Of a stretch of 64,000 bases of DNA, positions 1-8,211 are shown piece after piece (position 1 is the first letter of the stretch; every line of letters begins with the position of its first letter). The position numbers were made by a program, and so were the translations under genes. The DNA is from Pseudolabrys taiwanensis (GTDB lineage Bacteria > Pseudomonadota > Alphaproteobacteria > Rhizobiales > Xanthobacteraceae), in assembly GCF_003367395.1 (NCBI RefSeq), contig NZ_CP031417.1, positions 1,922,001-1,986,000 on the forward strand. Direction: 5' to 3'. Under the pieces are notes generated by a model that saw only the letters and a list, made by a program, of their open reading frames with translations, had not been told where the DNA came from and ran no database searches.

Positions 1-805
1 GACCCTCCGGCAAGGTCACTTCGCTGGGCGGCAGCAATTTGCCTTCGAGAATGATTTCGGCATGGGCCGGAATCGGCAAGCCGGTGCGCGGGCCACGAAT
101 GATCTCGATCGATTGTCCCTTGATCGCCCCGGCGAAGTCGTACTCCGACGCACCCTCCGGCAAATACTCGAAACCCGAGATGAACAGCGACGGGTCCTGG
201 CCGTTGACGATCACGATCGGGCACGGCTGTCCTTGATCCCAGTAGCGCTTGGCGATGATCGCGCCGTGACGGCCGAGATGGTCGAACTGCACGGTGACGC
301 GATTGCGCGCATGCACCTGCACGCGATAGATCGAAGCATTGACCCAATCGGAGCCGGGATCACCCGTGACGACGAGACTGCCCGAACCGATGTAGGGGCC
401 GCCGTCCTTCTTGTGCCAGGTCGGCACCGGAAAACGATGAAGATCGACGTCGGCGCCGATCTGCACGTTCTGCATGAACGGCGCTTCCTTGACCTCCACC
501 GGCGGCAGCATCGTGAGCTTGCTGCGCCGCTCCTTCCAGGCCTTCAGCGCATCGATCGGACGCAGGCCGGGATCGAGACCGAGCGCCAAGGCCGCGCGCT
601 GCGAACTGGTCGTCGCGTTGGAGAAGATGCGGAAGCCGGCTGGAAAGCCCTTGATGTTGTCGAACAGCAGCGCCGGTTGCTCCGGCGAACCCGCCGCCAC
701 TTCGGTGATGCCGCCGATCTCGAAGCGCGGGTCGGCACCGTCGATGCGGCGAAGGGCGCCTATGCCGTCCACCAGCGCGATGTACTCTCGCAAGTCTTTA
801 TACAT
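1..805 (-). CDS. UbiD-family decarboxylase, 3' end outside window
   Basis: About 268 N-terminal residues are visible; the family is usually about 480-500 residues, so roughly the C-terminal half lies beyond base 1. UbiD enzymes use prenylated FMN to (de)carboxylate aromatic or alpha,beta-unsaturated acids in the cytoplasm. The family core is recognisable: SDWVNASIYR (residues 152-161) carries the N-x4-R prFMN/substrate signature (N156, R161), followed by QFDHLGRHG (173-181), then PIVIVNGQDP (196-205) and a GFEYLPEG stretch. The start is the ATG at 805, the first Met of a continuous frame that begins like family members (MYKDLREYI). It is the last gene of a minus-strand run with the isochorismatase and NitT-type receptor upstream. 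The substrate cannot be told from the sequence. Confidence 0.9.
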   Translation of the reverse strand, partial: MYKDLREYIALVDGIGALRRIDGADPRFEIGGITEVAAGSPEQPALLFDNIKGFPAGFRIFSNATTSSQRAALALGLDPGLRPIDALKAWKERRSKLTMLPPVEVKEAPFMQNVQIGADVDLHRFPVPTWHKKDGGPYIGSGSLVVTGDPGSDWVNASIYRVQVHARNRVTVQFDHLGRHGAIIAKRYWDQGQPCPIVIVNGQDPSLFISGFEYLPEGASEYDFAGAIKGQSIEIIRGPRTGLPIPAHAEIILEGKLLPPSEVTLPEG

Positions 806-871
806 AGCCGACCTTGTCGCTGCCTTTTCCGGCGCCGCGCCATGCGCGCGCCCGCTTAGGGGATCGCCTCC

Positions 872-1654
872 TCAAGCCTTGGCTGCCGCCGGCATCGAGA
901 AGGCCGCCGCCGCGGTCGGGTCGCCTTTCGGCAGATCGAACAGGCCGCTCGGCAGCGCATTGAGATAAGTGACCACCTCTTGCACCGATATCACGTCCGC
1001 GTACTTCGCGTTCATGTCGCAGAGATTGACGGCGTGCGAGGCCTGCGAGCGGTCGGCACAGCCCTCTTCCGCGACGATGACGCGATAGTTCTTGCTGAAG
1101 GCGTCGATGACCGTGGCACGCACGCAGCCGGACGTGGTCGTGCCGGTGCAGATCACGCTGTCGCAGCCGAGATGCACGAGATAGTCGGCGAGCGGCGTGC
1201 CGTGGAAGGCGCTCGGCTTCTGTTTGCCGATGACGATGTCCTGCGGTGCCGGCGCGATGTCGGGAATGATGACATTGCTCTTCAGCTTGCCCGGATTGAG
1301 ACCCATGTAGTCGGTCTTGACCCGGCTGTTCTTGTAAGCCCAGGCGCCCTCGTCCCAGCTGTCGGCGCGGCGCACGCCGGTGGTGTAGATCACCGGCACA
1401 CCCTTGCCGCGCGCGGCGACCAGCAATTCCTTGATCGCGGCGACGGCCTTCCAGCCATCCTCGCCGCACGAATTCATCCAGCGCTTGATGGAGTCGAGGA
1501 TCGGCTCGGGCTTGTCGCCGACGAAACCGAAATTGACGTCGATCACCAACAGCGCCGGCCGCTTGCCGAAGCCGCCGCGCGCGCCGTATCCGGACGCCGC
1601 GAACACCTGCTTGTCGCGCTCGGTCAGAAACTTGTCCCACACCCGCTCGGTCAT
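872..1654 (-). CDS. Isochorismatase-family cysteine hydrolase (N-carbamoylsarcosine amidase/maleamate amidase-like)
   Basis: 260 aa. The isochorismatase-like fold hydrolyses C-N or C-O bonds with a Cys-Asp-Lys triad. All three are visible: D39 in LLVIDV, K144/K146 in VIGKQKPSAF, C177 in TTTSGCVRATV. The downstream ADRSQASHAVNLCDMNAKYADV stretch is typical of carbamoylsarcosine- and maleamate-amidase relatives. The frame could open at an ATG at 1675, but the ATG at 1654 has AGGAG just upstream at normal spacing and was chosen. A close paralogue lies at 14035-14808 and starts at the matching residue. It sits between a NitT-type receptor and a UbiD decarboxylase, suggesting amide hydrolysis in a ring-degradation pathway; the substrate is inference. 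Confidence 0.88.
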   Translation of the reverse strand: MTERVWDKFLTERDKQVFAASGYGARGGFGKRPALLVIDVNFGFVGDKPEPILDSIKRWMNSCGEDGWKAVAAIKELLVAARGKGVPVIYTTGVRRADSWDEGAWAYKNSRVKTDYMGLNPGKLKSNVIIPDIAPAPQDIVIGKQKPSAFHGTPLADYLVHLGCDSVICTGTTTSGCVRATVIDAFSKNYRVIVAEEGCADRSQASHAVNLCDMNAKYADVISVQEVVTYLNALPSGLFDLPKGDPTAAAAFSMPAAAKA

Positions 1655-1677
1655 CGACGTCTCCTCGCCAAACATCG

Positions 1678-1704
1678 GCTGCCGCCCGTCGACCGGGCGG
1701 CAGC
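1678..1704 (-). terminator. Intercistronic GC-rich hairpin
   Basis: An 11-bp perfect stem (1678-1688 with 1694-1704) and 5-nt loop lie between the stop of the NitT-type receptor gene and the start of the isochorismatase gene. No T-run follows on the minus strand, so it is more likely an attenuator or mRNA-stabilising hairpin that keeps receptor message above enzyme message than a full terminator. Confidence 0.5.
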
Positions 1705-1724
1705 GCCTGCAACTCGGATTCTTG

Positions 1725-2792
1725 TTACTTGGCGAACGGCTTTTCCTTGTCGAACTTCGCCTTGGCCTCCTTGGCGATCGACAGGTCGAACAGCTGCTCG
1801 CGGGTCACCTTCGTCTTCACGTATTGAAAGTACTCGCCGCTCCAGAAGTCCTGCATCTGCATGATCGAGTCGATCTGCGGCATCCCGTCTTCGTTGAGAT
1901 AGGCCCAGTGCGGCGCGATCTGCTTGATCAGCTCCGGCTTATTGAGGGTCGTGTACTTGGCGAGGATATCCAGGATCTGCGGATCCTTGTCCGGCGCGTC
2001 GGCGGCGGCGTCGAACTCCTTGATGCCCTGCAAATAGGCGACCATGAAGCGCACCATCACGTCATGCTTCTGCGTCAGGAAGTCCTTGCGGCCGGCGAAG
2101 GCGGCGATCTGAAAGTTCGGCGCGATTTCGTCGCCATTGGCGATGATCTGGCCCATCTTGTTCGCCTTGGCGAAGGCGGCGAGATTGTAGGACAGGTCGC
2201 TGCCCTCGACCTGGCCCTGCCCGAGCATCTTCATCAGGTCGGGCTGCGGAACGTTGAAGATCCACTGCACGTCCTTGGCCGGGTTGAGGCCGGCCTTCAT
2301 CAGAATTTGCGCGGCGTTGTAGTGATTGATGCTGCCGAGCGCGCTGACGCCGACCTTCTTGCCCTTGAGCTTGGCGAGATCGGGAATCGTGCGAACGCCT
2401 TCGTCGTAAAGCTTCTGCGACACCAGAAACGCCGTGTAGCCGTGGCCCGGGCGATTGTTGCCCCAGTCGGCGAACACCGCGATGGGCGCGCCCTTGGCGA
2501 TGCTGTTGAACAAATTCGCCGCGGCCGGAAGATTGGTCAGCTCCAGTTCGCCGGCGATCATCGCCGGCACCGCGAGCGAGCCATCGTCGAAGCGTCGCAG
2601 CTCGACGGTGATGCCCATCTTCTCGAAGTAGCCCTTCTCCTTCGCGATGAACAAACCGCCACCGGACAAGAACGGTCCATAGCCGATGCGGATCACATCA
2701 TTGGCACGCGCCGCCGGCGCCGCAAAAGACATAACGCCCATCGCCGAGACCGCGGCAGCCGCGAGCAGACTCATGCTTTTGAGAAACTTCAT
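1725..2792 (-). CDS. NitT/TauT-type ABC transporter substrate-binding protein
   Basis: 355 aa with a Sec signal peptide (hydrophobic core about residues 7-24, likely cut after AAPAARA). The mature part starts DVIRIGYGPFLSGGGLFIAKEKGYFEKMGITVELRRF in pieces typical of the SsuA/ThiY/NMT1 fold: an RIGY strand, a 'KEKGYFEK.GI.VEL' helix, then the LAVPAMIAGELELTNLPAA hinge. These periplasmic proteins deliver sulfonates, nitrate, pyrimidines, taurine or aromatic acids to an ABC importer. No cognate permease or ATPase of that type is in the window; the partner may lie beyond base 1 or be shared. Preceded by GAGGCGGGG before the ATG and by an inverted repeat at 2841-2868. Confidence 0.88.
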   Translation of the reverse strand: MKFLKSMSLLAAAAVSAMGVMSFAAPAARANDVIRIGYGPFLSGGGLFIAKEKGYFEKMGITVELRRFDDGSLAVPAMIAGELELTNLPAAANLFNSIAKGAPIAVFADWGNNRPGHGYTAFLVSQKLYDEGVRTIPDLAKLKGKKVGVSALGSINHYNAAQILMKAGLNPAKDVQWIFNVPQPDLMKMLGQGQVEGSDLSYNLAAFAKANKMGQIIANGDEIAPNFQIAAFAGRKDFLTQKHDVMVRFMVAYLQGIKEFDAAADAPDKDPQILDILAKYTTLNKPELIKQIAPHWAYLNEDGMPQIDSIMQMQDFWSGEYFQYVKTKVTREQLFDLSIAKEAKAKFDKEKPFAK

Positions 2793-2840
2793 CCCCGCCT
2801 CGCTTGGCTTATTCGCCTTGTTCGCGCCGTACAGCGCTTG

Positions 2841-2868
2841 ATGTTCAAAAAGCGTACAATCTGAACAT
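2841..2868. promoter_or_regulatory. Inverted repeat upstream of NitT-type receptor gene
   Basis: ATGTTCA (2841-2847) and TGAACAT (2862-2868) form a perfect 7-bp inverted repeat with a 14-bp spacer, 49-76 bp before the start codon of the gene at 2792. The spacer contains a GTAC core, as do palindromes upstream of several other genes in this region. A regulator-binding site is inferred. Confidence 0.5.
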
Positions 2869-2965
2869 ATTTAGTCAAGCCAATTATTTGAGCTGCCGAC
2901 GACCTGCCTGCGGCATATACGTGCGCGATTTGCCGCAGAAATACGCATCAATCCGCACGCACCGA

Positions 2966-3007
2966 TAAAAAGACGACGGCGCCGGAATCGACCGATTCCG
3001 ACGCCGT
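2966..3007 (-). terminator. Rho-independent terminator of the HpaB-type gene
   Basis: On the minus strand a 15-bp stem with one mismatch (3007-2993 with 2990-2976), very short loop, is followed by CTTTTT (2972-2967). It lies 22 bp after the stop codon of the monooxygenase gene. Confidence 0.75.
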
Positions 3008-3029
3008 TCATATCCTCAATGCCGACCGA

Positions 3030-4535
3030 TCAATCGGCGAGCGGCGGAAGATTCAAAGCCTTGTCGACAAGTTCGCCGGCGCCCTTGAAGTCGAACGACC
3101 TGAACATGTTCATCTTCACAAGGAAGGACGCGCCGCCGTAGAACTTTTCATACTGCTGGTGCCGGTTGCCGAACTCCGTGCCGATGAAATCCCAGGCGAG
3201 CCGCATGAGCGCAACGCGCGAACGCGCATCGGCCTTGCCCGACTTATAGAACCGCTCGACGTCCTTGGCCGTATCAGGATTGTCGAAATCCTTGAAGGAC
3301 GACGGCAGCGTGATCATCGCGGCGCCGGTCAACTCGCGCACGACGTCGATCATCTTCGGATTGATTTCGGACTGCAGCGCCATGACCGAATAGAGCGCGG
3401 TCTTCGACGGCCACAGCACGCCCTCTTCGTCGGTCGTGGCGAGCGTCTCCTGCGAGTTCAGCATTCCCTCGACGATCGAGGCATAGGATGCCAGCTCGCC
3501 CATCATCACCTGAACCGGCGGCGTCGCGTCGTTGCCGGTCATCTCGTTCATGCGCTTGGCAAGTCCAAGAAGGAAACGCAGCTTCGTCGTGTATCGCGCC
3601 TGGGCCTGGAGATTGCCGTAGAGATGGGCCGGCGTCTTCCACCACTGATCGCGACAGACTTCGAGATTGCGGTAGGCGAAAACGTGTTCCCACGGGACAA
3701 ATACGTTGTCGAATACGACCATCGAGTCGGTCTCGTCGAAACGCGACGTGAGCGGATATTCCGCGGCGTCCGTCGCCCCCAGCGGGAACGCACGGCGCGA
3801 ATAGAGCCGCACGCCTTCGGCATCCGTCGGCACGGCAAGGCTTACCGCATAGTTCTCCTCGCCCGGCCGAAGCGGGTGGATACAGCTCAGATGGATGTAG
3901 TCGGAATAGACGGCGCCGGTCGCCAGTTGCTGCGCGCCGGAAATGTAAATGCCCGCATCCGTCTCTTTCACGACACCCGCGTAGAGAGTCGGATCCTCCT
4001 GCAGATTGGCCGGTTTGCTGCGGTCGATCTGCGGCGGCACGATGGCGTAAGTGACATAAGCGTGGGTGTCGCGCAGATGCTCGTAGAACGCGACGACGTT
4101 GCGCGCGAACTGGTCGCCGCCGGCGGCGAACACGGATGGCTTGGCCGCGAAGCCGCAGAAGAAGCCGGCGACGTGGTCGGGCGTACGGCCCATGAGTCCG
4201 AAGGTCATCTCCGCCCACTTCGTGGACGCGATGCGCTTGTCGCGCAGATCGGCGTGCGTCTTCGGGATTTGGTACGCGCGCAGCACGGGCGCGCCGTCCT
4301 TCGGAGACTTGAAGGTCATCACTGCGCGATTTTCAGGCGCAGCGGCATAATCATAGAGGGCGGCGACCGCGTAGGCGCCCTGTTTGAAAGCCGGATGGCT
4401 CACCGGGTCCGAAATGATTTCCCCGTCGACAACGATCGAGGGCTTGCGACGGCGGAGGTCCGCCAGAAATTCGCGGCCCGTCCGGAGCGGCAGCGTACCG
4501 GTCACTCGGGTTTCGCGAGCTGCATTCGTGGTCAT
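3030..4535 (-). CDS. HpaB-type FADH2-dependent monooxygenase (4-hydroxyphenylacetate 3-hydroxylase family)
   Basis: 501 aa, normal family length. These enzymes use FADH2 supplied by a separate flavin reductase to hydroxylate phenolic or N-heteroaromatic rings. Visible family features: the N-terminal RTGREFLADLRRRKPSI segment, then MGRTPDHVAGFFCGF (like the MGRSPDH motif of HpaB), YISGAQQLATGAVYSD in the central domain, FDNVFVPWEHVFAYR, and a C-terminal helical domain with GAAMITLPSS. The frame stays open far upstream, but the true start is the ATG at 4535 preceded by AAGGA. It is divergent from the NMT1-like gene (4725), followed by a flavin reductase (5691) that very probably feeds it. A paralogue is at 37982-39460. 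The substrate is unknown. Confidence 0.92.
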   Translation of the reverse strand: MTTNAARETRVTGTLPLRTGREFLADLRRRKPSIVVDGEIISDPVSHPAFKQGAYAVAALYDYAAAPENRAVMTFKSPKDGAPVLRAYQIPKTHADLRDKRIASTKWAEMTFGLMGRTPDHVAGFFCGFAAKPSVFAAGGDQFARNVVAFYEHLRDTHAYVTYAIVPPQIDRSKPANLQEDPTLYAGVVKETDAGIYISGAQQLATGAVYSDYIHLSCIHPLRPGEENYAVSLAVPTDAEGVRLYSRRAFPLGATDAAEYPLTSRFDETDSMVVFDNVFVPWEHVFAYRNLEVCRDQWWKTPAHLYGNLQAQARYTTKLRFLLGLAKRMNEMTGNDATPPVQVMMGELASYASIVEGMLNSQETLATTDEEGVLWPSKTALYSVMALQSEINPKMIDVVRELTGAAMITLPSSFKDFDNPDTAKDVERFYKSGKADARSRVALMRLAWDFIGTEFGNRHQQYEKFYGGASFLVKMNMFRSFDFKGAGELVDKALNLPPLAD

Positions 4536-4617
4536 CGCATTTCCTTGTTCGGTTCTGATCGAAGCCGTTTCGGCGCCACGGCCGCACCATCGGACTTGCG
4601 GGTGTACCGTGTCCCGG

Positions 4618-4639
4618 TTTATGTACGTTATGTACATAA
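4618..4639. promoter_or_regulatory. GTAC-centred palindromic operator in divergent promoter region
   Basis: Between the divergent HpaB-type and NMT1-like genes lies TTATGTACATAA (4628-4639), a perfect 12-bp palindrome, with a further TTATGTAC half-site directly upstream (4619-4626). GTAC-centred palindromes of this kind are typical operators of GntR/FCD regulators, but MarR binding is equally possible. Likely controls both genes. Confidence 0.6.
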
Positions 4640-4724
4640 GTGGACCGCCCGTCAAGCGCGGACGACGACTCACAGTCCGGTCGCCTCGGCAGGAAATGAG
4701 AGCAACAAGCAGGAGATCAAGTTC

Positions 4725-5654
4725 GTGAAGCTCAAACTCGCCGTTCCAGACCTCATTTCCAATTCGTACTTTCCGGCCGTCGCGGCGGTCGAGCTCGGCT
4801 TCTTCAAGAAGGAAGGCCTCGACGTCGAACTCGAGTTGATCTTCCCGGTCGACAAAGCCTATGCCGCCCTGCGCGACGGCAAGACCGACATCGTCGGCGG
4901 CTCCGCGCACTCGGCGCTCGCCGCCTTCCCCGAATGGAAAGGCGTGAAGCTGATCGCTGCGCAAGCGCAGGGCATGTATTGGTTCCTGGTCATGCGCGCC
5001 GACCTCAAGGCCAAGCGTGGCGACTTGAGCGTCGTCAAGGGTCGCAGCATTGGCGCGGCGCCATGGGTCGAAATGGGCCTGCGCCGTCTTCTGATCGAGG
5101 GTGGCATCGATCTCGAACGCGACGGCGTCAAGATCGCGCCGGTGCCGGGCGCCATGGGCGCGGGCGTCAACTTCGGCGTCACCGCCGCCAAAGCGTTGCA
5201 GGAAGGCAAGATCGACGGCTTCTGGGCCAACGGCATGGGCACGGAGGTCGCGGTGCGGAATGGCATCGGCACGGTCGTGCTCGACATCCGCCGTGGCGAC
5301 GGTCCCAAGCCCTGCTTCAATTACACCATGGCGTCGATCGCCACGAGCGAAAAGCTCATCGAGGAGTCGCCCGAAACCGCGGCGGCCATGGTGCGCGCGA
5401 TCGTTGCGACTCAGAAGGCGTTGAAGGAAGATCCGAACCGGGCGACGGCAATCGGCGACAAGCTGTTTCCGCCGCAAGAGGCGTCGCTGATCGCCGAGCT
5501 GATCCGCCGCGACCTGCCCTATTACGATGCGACCATCTCCGAAGACTTCGTCGCCGGCATGAACGCGTTCGCGCGCGACCTCGGCATCCTCAAGGGCCAA
5601 GCCACTTACGAGGACGTGGTGGCGACGCAGTTCAAGGACCTGTGGAAGGCCTGA
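4725..5654 (+). CDS. NMT1/THI5-like substrate-binding domain protein without signal peptide
   Basis: 309 aa. The GTG at 4725 is preceded by AGGAG (4711-4715). The sequence begins directly with the mature fold (MKLKLAVPDLISNSYFPAVA), followed by ELGFFKKEGLDVELEL and the DGKTDIVGGSAHSAL hinge, so it is an NMT1/SsuA-type periplasmic-binding fold without any hydrophobic leader. The frame is open far upstream, but that part is antisense to the HpaB-type gene and does not encode a leader. It may be a cytoplasmic binding or enzymatic relative (the fold also occurs in thiamine-pyrimidine synthase THI5 and 4,5-dihydroxyphthalate-decarboxylase-like proteins), or it may be exported by another route. It forms an operon with the flavin reductase 36 bp downstream. 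Confidence 0.82.
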   Translation: MKLKLAVPDLISNSYFPAVAAVELGFFKKEGLDVELELIFPVDKAYAALRDGKTDIVGGSAHSALAAFPEWKGVKLIAAQAQGMYWFLVMRADLKAKRGDLSVVKGRSIGAAPWVEMGLRRLLIEGGIDLERDGVKIAPVPGAMGAGVNFGVTAAKALQEGKIDGFWANGMGTEVAVRNGIGTVVLDIRRGDGPKPCFNYTMASIATSEKLIEESPETAAAMVRAIVATQKALKEDPNRATAIGDKLFPPQEASLIAELIRRDLPYYDATISEDFVAGMNAFARDLGILKGQATYEDVVATQFKDLWKA

Positions 5655-5690
5655 GCAGCGCCTTGATTGTCGCGCCGAAAGGAATGCCCC

Positions 5691-6221
5691 GTGGCCATCG
5701 ACCAACGTGAATTCCGCAACGTCCTCGGACAGTTCGCGACCGGCATCGCCATCGTGACGGCAACGGTCGAGGGCAATCGGATCGGCGCGACGATCAGCTC
5801 GTTCAATTCGGTGTCGCTCGATCCGCCGCTGGTGCTTTTCAGCATGGCGAACAAGTCGCTCAGCCTGCCGCAATGGAAAGCCGCGCAAGCGATGGCGATC
5901 TTCGTCCTCGGCGAGCACCAGAGCGAGTTGTCGAACCGGTTCGCGCGCGCTGGCGGGGATAAATGGTCGGGCCTCGATGGCGCGCTGACCGGCAATGGCA
6001 GCCCGGCCCTGCCCGGCGCCATTGCCCAGTTCGAGTGCAAACCCTACGCCACCTATGCCGGCGGCGATCACGAGATCTTCATCTGCGAAGTGACGCGCTT
6101 CGCCGCGACGGCGACGGCGACACGGCCGCTCATCTTCCATGCCGGCAAGTATGCCAACTTGAAGCCGACCGAAACGGTGCAAGCGCCGCCCGAAGTCGAC
6201 GTGTGGCTGCACGGCTGGTGA
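5691..6221 (+). CDS. Flavin reductase (HpaC/DIM6-NTAB family)
   Basis: 176 aa. It reduces FMN/FAD with NAD(P)H and releases it to a partner oxygenase, here very likely the HpaB-type protein at 3030-4535. Family signatures: FRNVLGQFATGIAIVTA near the N-terminus, ISSFNSVSLDPPLVLFS (flavin-binding loop), NRFARAGGDKW, and GGDHEIFICEV near the C-terminus. The GTG at 5691 was chosen because GAAAGGA stands just before it; an upstream TTG at 5667 has no ribosome site. A paralogue at 37284-37817 shares the same motifs. A convergent terminator follows. Confidence 0.92.
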   Translation: MAIDQREFRNVLGQFATGIAIVTATVEGNRIGATISSFNSVSLDPPLVLFSMANKSLSLPQWKAAQAMAIFVLGEHQSELSNRFARAGGDKWSGLDGALTGNGSPALPGAIAQFECKPYATYAGGDHEIFICEVTRFAATATATRPLIFHAGKYANLKPTETVQAPPEVDVWLHGW

Positions 6222-6272
6222 ACCGTACCCCCACCGGCATGACGGGCTCCGGCACCACCACGCTGTAGCGAT

Positions 6273-6304
6273 AAGAAGAAGGCGCCGTCGAGCGCCTTCT
6301 TCTT
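6273..6304. terminator. Bidirectional terminator between convergent genes
   Basis: A 13-bp perfect stem (6273-6285 with 6292-6304) with a 6-nt loop has an A-rich left arm and T-rich right arm, so it can terminate the flavin reductase on the plus strand and the TctC-type gene on the minus strand. Confidence 0.8.
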
Positions 6305-6317
6305 TCCGGGCTGCGCG

Positions 6318-7301
6318 TTACTGCGGCTTCACACCGAGCTCAGCCAGCGTCGCACCCCAGAGTTTGTCCTGCGCAGTGAGCTGATCGCGAAACTCCTGCG
6401 GGGTCCCCGGCTTGAACTCGGCACCCGCCGACTCGAACTTCGCCATCAACGTCTTGTCGTTGGCGATATCGTTCAGCGCGGTGTTAAGCTTTTGAATGAC
6501 GCCCGGCGGCGTTCCGGCGGGCGCCATCAGACCGAACCAGGCCCCGGATTCGAAACCCCGCAGCGTGATGCCGCTCTCCCCGAACGTCGGAATGTTCGGC
6601 AACTGCGCCATCCGCTTGTCGCCGGTCACGGCGAGCACCTTCAGCTTATCGTTCTTGGACGAACTGATGGCCGCGGGACCGGCGGAAAAAAGGCCGGAAA
6701 TGATCCCCGACATCGCGTTGGTCATGGCGTCCGCCATGCCTTTATAGCTGATGAAGCGCGGCTTGATGTCGGCCGCCTTGGTGAAAGCGACCGCGCCGAG
6801 ATAGGGCGTCGTGCCGATGCCGGCATGACCGATCATGACCTCGTCCGGGTGCGTCTTCGCCAGCTTGATGAATTCCGGCAGATTCGACGCCGGCACGGCC
6901 GCCGAGACGATAAGCGAAAACGGCGATGTCGCCGCGCGCCCAACGGGCTCGAAATCCTTGAGCGGATTGACGCCAAAGTTGGCCGTCACGTGCGGCGAGA
7001 CGATAAACGTCATGTCGGCAAACAAAAGCGTGTAGCCGTCTGGGCCACCGCGAACCGTCGCGCGCGCCGCCAGCGAGCCGCTGCCGCCCGGCATGTTTTC
7101 GACGATCACCGGTTGGCCCAGCCGGCGCTCCAGGCCGGACGCCACGATCCTGGCCAGAGGATCGGGACCGCCTCCGGGCGGAAACGCGACGATCACCCTG
7201 ATCGCCCTGGTTGGAAAAGTGGCCGCATCGTCCGCGTGAGCGGGCATCATGGCGAGCGCCAGCAAGGCGGCGACTTGCGCCAGAAATCTCAATCGCTCCA
7301 T
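6318..7301 (-). CDS. TctC/Bug-family tripartite tricarboxylate transporter receptor
   Basis: 327 aa with a signal peptide (hydrophobic stretch about residues 8-20, cleavage after AHA). The mature protein begins with the family block FPTRAIRVIVAFPPGGGPDPLARI, then LGQPVIVENMPGGSG and GPDGYTLL, all hallmarks of Bug receptors, which bind carboxylic acids in the periplasm. GGGAGA precedes the ATG. No TctA or TctB membrane partner is in the window; orphan Bug proteins are common in Bordetella and related soil bacteria and may act as sensors or share a distant transporter. Two inverted repeats lie in its upstream region (7327-7344 and 7355-7375). Confidence 0.92.
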   Translation of the reverse strand: MERLRFLAQVAALLALAMMPAHADDAATFPTRAIRVIVAFPPGGGPDPLARIVASGLERRLGQPVIVENMPGGSGSLAARATVRGGPDGYTLLFADMTFIVSPHVTANFGVNPLKDFEPVGRAATSPFSLIVSAAVPASNLPEFIKLAKTHPDEVMIGHAGIGTTPYLGAVAFTKAADIKPRFISYKGMADAMTNAMSGIISGLFSAGPAAISSSKNDKLKVLAVTGDKRMAQLPNIPTFGESGITLRGFESGAWFGLMAPAGTPPGVIQKLNTALNDIANDKTLMAKFESAGAEFKPGTPQEFRDQLTAQDKLWGATLAELGVKPQ

Positions 7302-7326
7302 TGTCTGCTCTCCCTGTAACCACCGC

Positions 7327-7344
7327 CAGACTTTGCAAAGTCTG
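7327..7344. promoter_or_regulatory. Perfect 18-bp palindrome upstream of TctC-type gene
   Basis: CAGACTTTGCAAAGTCTG is fully self-complementary and lies 26-43 bp before the start codon at 7301, a position expected of an operator overlapping the promoter or 5' leader. The binding protein is unknown. Confidence 0.55.
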
Positions 7345-7354
7345 TGCCATTCTT

Positions 7355-7375
7355 ATGTACGCACTGAAGGTACAT
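7355..7375. promoter_or_regulatory. ATGTAC-N9-GTACAT inverted repeat
   Basis: ATGTAC (7355-7360) and GTACAT (7370-7375) form a 6-bp inverted repeat with a 9-bp spacer. The half-site matches the one at 4618-4639 (TTATGTAC), suggesting that the same regulator acts on both promoters. Confidence 0.5.
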
Positions 7376-7680
7376 CATGAATGCTCTTGTGGGAAGGAAG
7401 GACAGGCGCAGCGAACGACACCAAGACCTCTGCCCCGAAAAGGTCGGACTGAGAAGGCTCGCTGCCGCCTTTGCCGGCATTTGCAAGGGTGCGCGCGCGA
7501 CGAGGCGGAGGGTTCCGACGCCGCCTACGGAGCGCTACGCCGGCTATGCTATCGCGACAAACTTATTGCGCTTCGTCCGGAAGCACTGCGGACGCTTTGA
7601 CGTCCTCACTCGATGCCGCAAGCGCGCATATCGTTTCCGGCGCGGCACGCCTTCGCGCGTTACGCACGCCATGCCGGCAT

Positions 7681-8211
7681 TCAATCCCGGTCCAAGCGCG
7701 CCGAACCACCGGGATACTTGTCGTTCATGTTCGCGGCGATCGCATCCAAAATGCGGAAGACAGCCGCGATGTCGCCTGCGGCGATACCGCGCCGCGCCGT
7801 GCGGTTGACCTCTTTGACCCTTGCCAGCACCGGCGTCGCCAACTCGCGACCCTGACGCGTGAGATAGACGAAGATCTTGCGGCGATCCGCCTCGCCGCGC
7901 TCGCGGCGGATCCATCCGAGTTTTTCGAGCTCGGCCAACACCGACGTGGAAGACGCCATCTCGACCCCGACTCGACGGGACAATTCGACCTGCGTCAGCC
8001 CGTCCTCGTTCCACAGCCGCTCAAGGTGAACGAACTGGCCGAAGGTCAGGCCGGCCTCGGCCAATTCGACCCGCATGCCGCGCGCGAAAGCCATGTGCGC
8101 CAGCCGTAGACGTTTGCCGATGCCGATTTCGGGCACTTCCTCGCGCACAGCTTTCTTCAATCTATCCTCGTCGACTTTGACAGGCTCCGTTCGATATTGA
8201 TAAGGTACCAT
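7681..8211 (-). CDS. MarR-family transcriptional regulator
   Basis: 176 aa if started at the ATG at 8211. It is a winged-helix repressor of the MarR type: FGQFVHLERLWNEDGLTQVELSRRVGVEMASSTSVLAELEKLGWI covers the DNA-recognition helices, followed by the wing RRERGEADRRKIFVYLT. The ATG at 8211 lies inside a near-perfect palindrome and lacks a good ribosome site. A TTG at 8160, preceded by GAGG at normal spacing, would give a 159-aa protein and leave the palindrome in the intergenic region; I consider it quite possibly the real start. Divergent from the Rieske-amidohydrolase operon, which it probably controls in response to an aromatic ligand. Confidence 0.85.
   Translation of the reverse strand: MVPYQYRTEPVKVDEDRLKKAVREEVPEIGIGKRLRLAHMAFARGMRVELAEAGLTFGQFVHLERLWNEDGLTQVELSRRVGVEMASSTSVLAELEKLGWIRRERGEADRRKIFVYLTRQGRELATPVLARVKEVNRTARRGIAAGDIAAVFRILDAIAANMNDKYPGGSARLDRD

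Larger units (their letters stand above)
7302..7680. other. Intergenic region without a convincing gene
   Basis: 379 bp between the TctC-type gene and the MarR gene. Open frames here have no family-like composition and no ribosome site. The part next to the TctC start carries two inverted repeats, listed separately; the rest shows nothing recognisable. Confidence 0.6.

Noticed and set aside
4536..6212. Upstream extension of the HpaB frame to a 1060-residue protein
   Set aside because: The extra part is antisense to the NMT1-like and flavin reductase genes and has Arg/Ala/His-rich shadow composition; a good ribosome site marks the ATG at 4535.
7377..7808. Possible 143-residue plus-strand gene in the 7.3-7.7 kb gap
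   Set aside because: Arg/Cys-rich, no ribosome site, overlaps the end of the MarR gene antisense and resembles no family.
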